Below are positions 9,699 through 16,140 of a stretch of 64,000 nt of DNA, in pieces (the stretch's first letter is position 1; every line of letters begins with the position of its first letter). The notes beneath the pieces were generated by a model. The model ran no database searches. It was not told the DNA's origin and was given only the letters and a program-made list of their open reading frames with translations. This stretch comes from Deltaproteobacteria bacterium (GTDB lineage Bacteria; Desulfobacterota; Desulfuromonadia; Desulfuromonadales; BM103), in contig JAGXHL010000049.1 in assembly GCA_024636215.1 (NCBI GenBank), positions 1 to 64,000 on the forward strand, given 5' to 3'. A program made the position numbers and the translations under genes.

Positions 9699-10413
9699 CC
9701 GACATCACATAGAAGTCAGCGGCATCTCGGTCGAGGTCGTCCGCAAGAAGATCAAGAATCTGCACCTCGGCGTCTATCCGCCTGAGGGCCGAGTCCGTGT
9801 CGCTGTTCCGTTAAAGATTGATGACGAAGCCGTACGACTGGCAGTAATCTCGAAGCTGGGATGGATCAAACGTAAGCAGAAGGAGTTTGCGGAACAACCA
9901 CGGCAGTCGCAGCGTGAGATGGTCTCTGGTGAAAGTCACTATTACCTTGGGCAGAGGTATCGTCTCAACGTAATCGAGCATTCTGGGGCAAATTTGGTAC
10001 GTCTCAAGGGAAAAACAATCGACCTTTACGTTCGTCCAAAAGCTGACCAAGCACGACGAGAGGCAGTGCTTAACCAGTGGTATCGTCAACAAATCAAACA
10101 GTTGATTCCTGATCTGTTGACCAAATGGGAACCAGTCGTCGGAGTTCAGGCTGCGGAGTGGGGGATCAAGAAGATGAAGACCCGCTGGGGCACCTGTAAT
10201 ATTGGCGCCAAGCGAATCTGGCTGAATTTGGAGTTAGCCAAGAAACCAATCCAGTGTCTGGAATATATCCTTGTTCATGAACTGGTTCATCTACTGGAGC
10301 GGCGCCACAACGATCGCTTTCGGGATCTGATGGATAAGTTCATGCCGCAGTGGCGGCTGCACCGTGGCACATTGAACAAGGCGCCGTTGGGGCATGAGGA
10401 GTGGGCGTATTGA
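9688..10413 (+). CDS. YgjP-like (DUF45/M48-type) metal-dependent hydrolase
   Basis: A 241-residue zincin-fold protein. The zinc motif HELVH is at about residues 197-201 with a further His at 207, and the family signature RWGTC is at 166-170. This YgjP/DUF45 family often sits as the last gene of type I restriction operons, as here; its substrate is unknown. The GTG start lies inside the last codons of hsdR (11-base overlap), so translation is coupled. It ends 82 bases before the convergent minus-strand arm of the ubiquitin-like locus. Confidence 0.9.
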   Translation: MTISRHHIEVSGISVEVVRKKIKNLHLGVYPPEGRVRVAVPLKIDDEAVRLAVISKLGWIKRKQKEFAEQPRQSQREMVSGESHYYLGQRYRLNVIEHSGANLVRLKGKTIDLYVRPKADQARREAVLNQWYRQQIKQLIPDLLTKWEPVVGVQAAEWGIKKMKTRWGTCNIGAKRIWLNLELAKKPIQCLEYILVHELVHLLERRHNDRFRDLMDKFMPQWRLHRGTLNKAPLGHEEWAY

Positions 10414-10450
10414 TCGTTCATTCAATTAGCAGTGTACACAAAACAACAAA

Positions 10451-10472
10451 AGGCTGCTCTTTAGAGCAGCCT
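10451..10472 (-). terminator. Rho-independent terminator for the XRE/peptidase operon
   Basis: Perfect 9-base arms AGGCTGCTC and GAGCAGCCT with a 4-base loop. Read on the minus strand the stem is followed by a TTTTGTTGTTT tract, so it terminates the operon that ends at 10495. On the plus strand the tail is A-rich and termination would be weak. Confidence 0.75.
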
Positions 10473-10494
10473 CGAAAAACATTGAAAAGAGACC

Positions 10495-10698
10495 TTAACC
10501 AAGCATCTTGATTCTGCTTAATTCAGCGATCTTTGCCGAACGGGCACGTTCTTCATTTATATAGGAAGCCGTTTCATTTTTTAATTCTTCTTCAACTGTA
10601 GACAAACCATTATCCCAAGCTTGTTGTCTTTGAGGATCAACTGTTTCATACTCTTGAAGAATGCTCCCTTCGCGGCTCATCTTCTCAAGCAAAGTCAT
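10495..10698 (-). CDS. Small unknown protein coupled to the papain-like peptidase
   Basis: A 67-residue, charged, probably all-helical protein without Cys, signal peptide or membrane segment. Its ATG overlaps the stop of the peptidase gene (ATGA), and a strong AAGGAGG ribosome-binding site lies in the peptidase's last codons. Coupled translation and the terminator just downstream support a real gene. I recognise no family. By position it could be an accessory, inhibitor or substrate of the peptidase (inference). Confidence 0.75.
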   Translation of the reverse strand: MTLLEKMSREGSILQEYETVDPQRQQAWDNGLSTVEEELKNETASYINEERARSAKIAELSRIKMLG

Positions 10699-12092
10699 AC
10701 CAACCTCCTTAAATTATTGACATACATTGGCTCTGTTTTTCCCTTCAGCTTAATTGCAGGGCCAGTTTTCAGAGCATTTCGTGGTTTCACACAAAGTTCG
10801 GATTCATTTTTTAAACTAATAAAATTTCCTTCTTGATGCTTCAACATCGTTGCGTCTAAAATAATACGACTGCTTATTTGTGCATTTTTATATTCATCGA
10901 TAGTCGAATATTCTGCTACCCAAATAAACTTTGGCATTTGAAGGTGAGTATTTATATTTCTATATATTTCATCATTTGATTCCCTTGCAACCTTCCTTTT
11001 AAAAGACCTGCTTGAGGTGATAAATACTCTACGAATCAAAGTTTTATCTGCTTTTAAGTTAAGAAGGTTTTTTTCAAGAGAGGGGAGAAGCTTATTATAA
11101 AGGAAATTAACATCGAGATACATCTTCTCATAAAAAGGAACGACTAGAATATCTATGTCCTCAAATGTTATTTCATCTTCATCATCAGCGTCGTAATTGT
11201 AGGCTTTCCTGTATGGCAAGTGATGATCGTTTGACAGAATAATACTTTCAATCAGTTCATAACTATCAACAATGCCCTGCCCTTCATTAATAGCTTCATC
11301 AACATCAGAAAGTTTCCCATGCCCAATGACAGCAACGGCATGTTTCTTTTCTCGTAACCCTGCAATATAGGGTATCCCTGATTCAACAAAAGTGTAAATT
11401 AACCGATTGAATTCCTCTGTTGTGTAAATTGGTTCTTTCGGATCAATTTGGCGGATATAAATTTCCGGATCAAATCGATTTTTCTGTAAAATCTGAGCGA
11501 TTTGATCAACTGTTGCGCCCTTTGATGGCACTCTTCTTGTCGGGCTATCGTGCACCGTTATCTCGTGCAAAGTTTTTTCCGGGTAAAAATGATACTTCTG
11601 ACTGAAATACCTTACAACCCCCCAGGCCGCGATATGGGCGCAGATTGAGACATTTCCATCCTGTTGCATCCACGGGAACGCACTGACTTTCAGATCTTTG
11701 CCTTTAAATAAAACTGAATATTCTGCAAGACAAAAGTAGCCCTCTTCAAAAGTTCTTAAAGCTTTTGGACTAAGATAAGAACGTCCGATTGTAAAAACTT
11801 TGGTGTCTCGTAAGGTCAAAAAACCAGCGTAGCTATCTTGGGTATGCTGATCTTTCTCATAAAAGAGATGAAGCCTGACAGAATCCTTTGAGATGTCTTC
11901 GAATCTTTTTGAAAAATCATTGTAATAAGTATCTCTGAAATCCTTATCAATATAAGGGTATTCCAGCACAATCTGTTTTATGTCATCAGAGATTTCAGAT
12001 TCGAGATCATCTCTGATGGAGTCAGGCATATATTTGCTTACAATAGCCTGAATATCGGAAAAGTTTCTATCAAAATTCCGGTATGTAATCAT
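10695..12092 (-). CDS. Papain-like cysteine peptidase beside a ubiquitin-like locus
   Basis: A 465-residue protein whose middle part reads as a papain-fold catalytic domain. There is a Gln (Q144) seven residues before a nucleophile at the start of a helix (DGNVSICAHIAAW, Cys151). A His follows in a beta-strand context (KKHAVAVIGHG, His251), and a third polar residue is in SNDHHLPYR (Asn288/Asp289). No signal peptide is seen, so it is cytoplasmic. The N-terminal 130 and C-terminal 150 residues match nothing I know. It lies 84 bases downstream of a XRE regulator and diverges from Ubl/E2/JAB-E1 genes. A role in deconjugation or Ubl processing is therefore plausible but is inference. Confidence 0.75.
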   Translation of the reverse strand: MITYRNFDRNFSDIQAIVSKYMPDSIRDDLESEISDDIKQIVLEYPYIDKDFRDTYYNDFSKRFEDISKDSVRLHLFYEKDQHTQDSYAGFLTLRDTKVFTIGRSYLSPKALRTFEEGYFCLAEYSVLFKGKDLKVSAFPWMQQDGNVSICAHIAAWGVVRYFSQKYHFYPEKTLHEITVHDSPTRRVPSKGATVDQIAQILQKNRFDPEIYIRQIDPKEPIYTTEEFNRLIYTFVESGIPYIAGLREKKHAVAVIGHGKLSDVDEAINEGQGIVDSYELIESIILSNDHHLPYRKAYNYDADDEDEITFEDIDILVVPFYEKMYLDVNFLYNKLLPSLEKNLLNLKADKTLIRRVFITSSRSFKRKVARESNDEIYRNINTHLQMPKFIWVAEYSTIDEYKNAQISSRIILDATMLKHQEGNFISLKNESELCVKPRNALKTGPAIKLKGKTEPMYVNNLRRLV

Positions 12093-12176
12093 TCATTTCC
12101 CCACACAACAATAGCCATAAAGATCCAAATGCATCCTAAATTCTTATGACCTGCAAAAAATATTATAGCAACTATA

Positions 12177-12506
12177 TTATCTGGTTTTTAAAAAGTGGAT
12201 GTTCTGCAATATCTGTTGTCTGTTTTCAAGTGAAAGTTGCTTGTATTCTTTAAAGGCATCTTTCACTTCATCGTCGACGAAAATATCATCTTCCGCCCCA
12301 GACCCCAAGAGAAAATCTGTTGAAACACCAAGGACTTTTGCGAGTTTCGCAAGGGTATCTATAGAGGGAGTCTTGATGCCCTTCTCAAAGCGGTTGATCG
12401 CTGGCGGGGAGATGCCGACCGCTTCGGCCAAGGCTTTTTGACTGAGACCTCTTTCCGACCGTTTACTTCTTATTCTTGTACCAATTATTTCTTGGTTGAT
12501 TTCCAT
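12177..12506 (-). CDS. XRE-family transcriptional regulator
   Basis: A 109-residue regulator with an N-terminal helix-turn-helix of the lambda Cro/C1 type (residues about 10-65; core SQKALAEAVGISPPAINRFE). A short helical C-terminal tail follows. It starts at an ATG with AAGGAG 11 bases upstream. It lies between the divergent Ubl operon and the peptidase gene, and palindromes fitting a XRE dimer occur in its promoter region. It probably represses both arms (inference). Confidence 0.93.
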   Translation of the reverse strand: MEINQEIIGTRIRSKRSERGLSQKALAEAVGISPPAINRFEKGIKTPSIDTLAKLAKVLGVSTDFLLGSGAEDDIFVDDEVKDAFKEYKQLSLENRQQILQNIHFLKTR

Positions 12507-12533
12507 GTTGCGTAACTCCTTGTTTCGTTGGGG

Positions 12534-12561
12534 ATTATAACAGTGAATCGGGCTTGGTCAA
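12534..12561 (-). promoter_or_regulatory. Promoter of the XRE/peptidase operon
   Basis: On the minus strand TTGACC (12561-12556) is separated by 16 bases from a perfect TATAAT (12539-12534), 28 bases before the XRE start codon. This is a close match to a sigma-70 promoter. Confidence 0.75.
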
Positions 12562-12569
12562 GAAAAATA

Positions 12570-12582
12570 TAACCAAAGGTTA
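12570..12582. promoter_or_regulatory. Operator-like palindrome 1 (TAACC-N3-GGTTA)
   Basis: TAACC AAA GGTTA lies just upstream of the -35 boxes of both divergent promoters. It shares half-sites and spacing with the palindrome at 12603. A further half-site (TAACCAAA) begins at 12627. Confidence 0.6.
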
Positions 12583-12592
12583 ATTTTCTTGC

Positions 12593-12621
12593 TTGACATA
12601 ATATTAACCGTCGGTTAATTT
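12593..12621 (+). promoter_or_regulatory. Promoter of the Ubl-E2-E1 operon
   Basis: A perfect TTGACA at 12593-12598 is followed after 16-17 bases by a weak AT-rich -10 (TTAATT/TAATTT, 12615-12621). The spacer is filled by the palindrome at 12603-12619, so repressor binding would block RNA polymerase directly. Confidence 0.65.
12603..12619. promoter_or_regulatory. Operator-like palindrome 2 inside the Ubl promoter
   Basis: A perfect 17-base palindrome, ATTAACCG T CGGTTAAT, occupies the -35/-10 spacer of the Ubl promoter. With the 12570 site it defines TAACC-N3-GGTTA as the likely recognition element of the adjacent XRE protein. Confidence 0.7.
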
Positions 12622-12691
12622 ACGAATAACCAAATATGGCGTGATTCTGTTGCGCTGCTAACAAACATCTCGATAGAGAAAGGATAAGACA

Positions 12692-12943
12692 ATGAAAACT
12701 GCAGAAGGCAAAAATCATGAAATTGTATTTTTCGTCGACAAGGAGCAATTCAAGACGGAGCAAACCGAGTTGACGGTCCGTGAAATCCTTCAGGACTTTG
12801 CAAAGGAAGACCCTAACGAGACAACTCTAGCTTTCAGGAAAGGCAATGATCTTGAGAAATATTCAGATCTCAACGTTCCAGTAGTTTTGGCCAACGGGAT
12901 GAAGTTCATAGTTCTTCACGAAGGCCCCACAACCGTTTCTTGA
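12692..12943 (+). CDS. Ubiquitin-like protein (multiubiquitin-family domain)
   Basis: An 83-residue protein with one compact beta-grasp-like domain: a first strand ending in FFVDKEQF, a TVREIL helix, and a last strand MKFIVLHEGP. It resembles the single units of the bacterial multiubiquitin family. No terminal Gly-Gly is present; the chain ends HEGPTTVS, so the conjugated residue is unclear without processing. It is the first gene of a three-gene operon (E2-like, JAB-E1) with 3- and 8-base junctions. Its neighbours, more than its own sequence, carry the assignment. Confidence 0.8.
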   Translation: MKTAEGKNHEIVFFVDKEQFKTEQTELTVREILQDFAKEDPNETTLAFRKGNDLEKYSDLNVPVVLANGMKFIVLHEGPTTVS

Positions 12944-12946
12944 GGT

Positions 12947-13327
12947 ATGCCGATGTATGGTCCCGAAAGACTTATTAGTGATCTGACAGACCTGGGCTAT
13001 CGCGTTGAGAAGGTAACGGTGAAAAACATTCTTTATGCAATAGTCCCTGGATACGAAGTTGAGGTCGGGCGTTTTCAGGGACGGATGATCGACCTGGGGA
13101 TACCTTCAACTCCTGATTTCCCAAGGACTGCCGCTCCCTCAATTCACATCAGGGCTATCCCGCATCTTCTTGAGAAGAGCGACAGTATTCCTAACGTTCG
13201 CAATATTATTGATAGTCCTCTCGGACCGGATTGGCGCTACTGGAGTCGAAACTTTGGCTGGAATGGCTCTGAGAAATCAACAAGACGGCTGATGAACCAG
13301 ATAAAAGGAGTTTTCGCAAATGCTTGA
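12947..13327 (+). CDS. E2-like protein (Prok-E2_E type), cysteine-free
   Basis: A 126-residue protein that resembles the bacterial E2-fold family E: a P-rich middle section (IPSTPDFP) and the C-terminal W-x-x-W-S-R signature (DWRYWSRNFGW). E2 enzymes normally carry the Ubl on a catalytic Cys, but this reading frame contains no cysteine at all. It may therefore act as a non-covalent adaptor between JAB-E1 and target, or use another nucleophile (inference). The ATG at 12953 has a GAGG ribosome-binding site at better spacing than the one at 12947. It overlaps the E1 gene by 8 bases. Confidence 0.78.
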   Translation: MPMYGPERLISDLTDLGYRVEKVTVKNILYAIVPGYEVEVGRFQGRMIDLGIPSTPDFPRTAAPSIHIRAIPHLLEKSDSIPNVRNIIDSPLGPDWRYWSRNFGWNGSEKSTRRLMNQIKGVFANA

Positions 13328-14753
13328 GCCCGAACTATCAGTAGCGATGTCCGAGATGCTGCATCAAGACCTCTCGAATTTTCTCATACGCGCAGATCGA
13401 CAAGAAGATCTCATCTTTGCATTATGGACTCCATCGCGCGGGGACGCTCGATTAACCGCACTATTGCACACCCTCGTATATCCCGATGAGGGTGACAGAC
13501 AAGTTCATGGTAATGCCAGCTTCAATCCCAAATACTTTGAGCGAGTCTGTAAAATGGCTCTTGCTAAAGAGTGCGGAATTGCCTTTTTACATAGTCACCC
13601 AGGTCCAGGTTGGCAAGGCATGAGTCGAGATGACATCATCGCAGAAAATAAAATTTCGAGCGCTGTTGATGCTCTTACTGACCTTCCACTTGTCGGCCTG
13701 ACTATTGGTTCCGATGGTACCTGGAGTTCTCGTATGTGGGAGCAGATAGCGGGGCGAAAGTATCAAGGACGATGGTGTCATTCTGTGCGTTGTGCGGGTA
13801 AACCCCTCAAGGTTGACTTTTGCGATAAACTGGTGCCTAAACCTGAATACCGTGAACGATTCAAAAGAACCGTAACCGTCTGGGGGAAAGAGAATCATGC
13901 GAATCTTGCCCGACTAAGAGTGGGGATTGTTGGCCTTGGTAGCGTTGGAAGTATTGTCGCCGAAACCCTTGCAAGGATGGGATTGCAGCATTTTACACTT
14001 ATTGATTTCGACGAAGTACAGCAGCACAACTTGGACAGGCTGCTTGGAGCAACAGAAAAGGATCTCGGCAAGCTGAAAATCTCCATTGCTGAACGACAAA
14101 TAAGACAGTCTGCAACGGCCAACAGTTTAGACATACGCACTGTTCCTTACAGTTTGGCTGAGGAAGAAGGATATCTTGCCGCTCTAGACTGTGATGCCAT
14201 ATTCAGTTGTGTTGATCGTCCCCGAGCACGGCATATTCTCAACCACATGGCCTACGGACATTTTATCCCTGTCATCGATGGCGGCATCGCGGTTAGGTTT
14301 AAAAGTGGTGTATTTAGTGGGGTCGACTGGCAGCTACAGACTGTTGCTCCAGGCCGTCCATGCTTAGAGTGTCTGGGCACCTATCAGCCTACGGATGTCG
14401 CTCTGGAGGAAAGCGGAAACCTTGATGACCCAAGCTATATGAAAGGGCTTCCGGATAATCATCACCTGAAGAGTAATGAAAATGTTTTTCCCTTTAGTGC
14501 AAATCTGGCCTCACTAGAAGTCCTCCAGTTTGTGGCCTTAGCTACAGGTGCTGGAGGAATCAACGACTTTGGAGTGCAGCGATATAGATATTGGCCTGGT
14601 GTTGTTGAAGCTGATGTTGAAAGAAGTTGTCATAAGGGATGTGATTGTAAAGATCTTGAAGGACAGGGCGATCGTTTCTTTAAACTTTTTGGGGAAGATG
14701 TCGGAGCGGTAAAAGCACGAGCAAGACAATCCTCCTTCTATAATGATCAATAG
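13320..14753 (+). CDS. JAB deubiquitinase-E1 (ThiF) fusion
   Basis: A 477-residue two-domain enzyme. The N-terminal JAB/JAMM metalloprotease has an intact zinc motif (His91, His93, Ser102, Asp105 in HSHPGPGWQGMSRDD). The C-terminal ThiF/E1 adenylation domain has the nucleotide loop G205-x-G207-x-x-G210, acidic Asp229, Arg240, and Asp299 in SCVDRPRAR. Cys348/351 plus Cys437/440/442 look like a structural zinc site. No Cys lies between residues 352 and 436, where the E1 catalytic Cys is often found. JAB would trim or remove the Ubl and E1 would adenylate it, so both writer and eraser sit in one chain. Confidence 0.93.
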   Translation: MLEPELSVAMSEMLHQDLSNFLIRADRQEDLIFALWTPSRGDARLTALLHTLVYPDEGDRQVHGNASFNPKYFERVCKMALAKECGIAFLHSHPGPGWQGMSRDDIIAENKISSAVDALTDLPLVGLTIGSDGTWSSRMWEQIAGRKYQGRWCHSVRCAGKPLKVDFCDKLVPKPEYRERFKRTVTVWGKENHANLARLRVGIVGLGSVGSIVAETLARMGLQHFTLIDFDEVQQHNLDRLLGATEKDLGKLKISIAERQIRQSATANSLDIRTVPYSLAEEEGYLAALDCDAIFSCVDRPRARHILNHMAYGHFIPVIDGGIAVRFKSGVFSGVDWQLQTVAPGRPCLECLGTYQPTDVALEESGNLDDPSYMKGLPDNHHLKSNENVFPFSANLASLEVLQFVALATGAGGINDFGVQRYRYWPGVVEADVERSCHKGCDCKDLEGQGDRFFKLFGEDVGAVKARARQSSFYNDQ

Positions 14754-15018
14754 CTATCCTGGGAGCTGGACATAATATAATGCTTTTCTGGATTTCTGCG
14801 CTATGTGAGATATATTTAATAATACAATGTCAATCATTTCTAAGCCACGGTCAGATAAGGGTGTGGGAGCTGGTATTTTTGCTTGACAAAACATCGTTTT
14901 AAATATTATTAAGGACCAGTTGTGTTTGCTTAAACCCGTCTCATATTGTATTCATAATATATTGAAAATATTACTTTTGCCTGTTTGATTCAACACACTG
15001 TAATAAGGAGGTCGGACA
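14754..15018 (+). promoter_or_regulatory. Hydrogenase operon upstream region
   Basis: 265 AT-rich bases. A candidate promoter is TTGACA at 14883-14888 with TATTAT at 14904-14909 (15-base spacing) or TTATTA at 14906-14911 (17-base). GGGAGCTGG occurs twice (near 14760 and 14863). hyaS has an AAGGAGG ribosome-binding site near 15005. No strong terminator for the E1 gene was found. Confidence 0.45.
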
Positions 15019-16137
15019 ATGAAAACTGACTTGTATGTCAACGCCTCTCCGATTCCCGAAGAGCTCCTCCAGCGCCTGGAAGCTCGCGGAATCAATCGTC
15101 GTGCCTTTATCAAGTTATGTACGGTGACCACTGCTGCCCTGGCCCTGCCGGCAAGCTTTATCCCAACTCTGGCACAAGCTGTTGAGGACACTCGCCCGCC
15201 GGTAATCTGGGTGGAATACCAGAGTTGTTCAGGTGATTCAGAAGCCTTTCTGCGCAGTAACCAGCCGACGGCAGGAGAGTTGATTCTTGATCTGATTTCT
15301 CTCGAATACGCGGAAGTTGTCATGGCCGCGGCCGGACACCAGGCTGAAGAAGCCAAGCTTCAGGCTATGGAGAAGTACAAAGGTCAGTATATTCTGGTGG
15401 TTGAAGGATCAATCCCCACCGGTGCCGATGGCGCCTACTGTACCATCGGTGGCAAGAGCGCAATGGCCGATTGCAAAATGCTGGTACAGAACGCAGCCGC
15501 CACCATTTGTGTTGGATCCTGCTCTTCCTTTGGCGGCATCCCTGCCGCGGCGCCGAATCCGACCAATGCTGTTTCGGTCAGCAGTCTGGTTCCGGGCGCG
15601 GCGATCGTCAACCTGCCCGGTTGTCCGGTTAACGCCGATAACCTGACGGCAACCATCGTCCACTTTATGACCTTTGGCAACTTGCCGGCAGTGGATCGTC
15701 TCGGTCGACCGAAGTTCGCCTACGGCAAACGCATCCACGACAACTGCGAGCGGCGTGGTCACTTCGACGCCGGTCAGTATACCGAAGCTTTCGGCGATGC
15801 GGCTCATCGTCAGGGACATTGTCTCTACAAGCTTGGCTGCAAAGGCCCTGAAACCTTCCACAACTGCCCCACCGTTCGTTACAACGAAGGCACCTCATGG
15901 CCGGTTATGGCCGGTCACGGCTGCATCGGTTGTTCCGAACCCGGCTTCTGGGACACCATGAGTCCCTTCTACCGGCGCCTGCCCAAGGTGCCCGGTTTTG
16001 GAATTGAGGATACGGCCGACAAGATTGGTATCGGTCTGGCGGCGGCCACCGCAGTGGCCTTCGGCATCCATGGGGTTGCAAGCAGCTTCCGCAAGGGTGA
16101 TGCCATGGAAGAAGACAAGGTCGTAAAGGAGGACTAA
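15019..16137 (+). CDS. hyaS: [NiFe]-hydrogenase small subunit (Tat-exported)
   Basis: A 372-residue electron-transfer subunit of a membrane-bound uptake hydrogenase. A twin-arginine signal (NRRAFIK, Arg27-Arg28, then a hydrophobic stretch to LAQA) directs export with the large subunit. A C-terminal membrane anchor covers about residues 335-356. Iron-sulphur ligands are spread through the chain. The proximal-cluster motif reads C70-S-G-D73, so Asp replaces the second Cys of the usual CxxC; an Asp ligand is known in actinobacterial-type (group 1h) enzymes. It is the first gene of hyaS-hyaL-hyaB-hyaP, the Geobacter hya order. Confidence 0.95.
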   Translation: MKTDLYVNASPIPEELLQRLEARGINRRAFIKLCTVTTAALALPASFIPTLAQAVEDTRPPVIWVEYQSCSGDSEAFLRSNQPTAGELILDLISLEYAEVVMAAAGHQAEEAKLQAMEKYKGQYILVVEGSIPTGADGAYCTIGGKSAMADCKMLVQNAAATICVGSCSSFGGIPAAAPNPTNAVSVSSLVPGAAIVNLPGCPVNADNLTATIVHFMTFGNLPAVDRLGRPKFAYGKRIHDNCERRGHFDAGQYTEAFGDAAHRQGHCLYKLGCKGPETFHNCPTVRYNEGTSWPVMAGHGCIGCSEPGFWDTMSPFYRRLPKVPGFGIEDTADKIGIGLAAATAVAFGIHGVASSFRKGDAMEEDKVVKED

Positions 16138-16140
16138 CCG

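Noticed and set aside
14865..14884. Possible sigma-54 (-24/-12) promoter before hyaS
   Set aside because: GG and GC elements are not at the required 10-base spacing.
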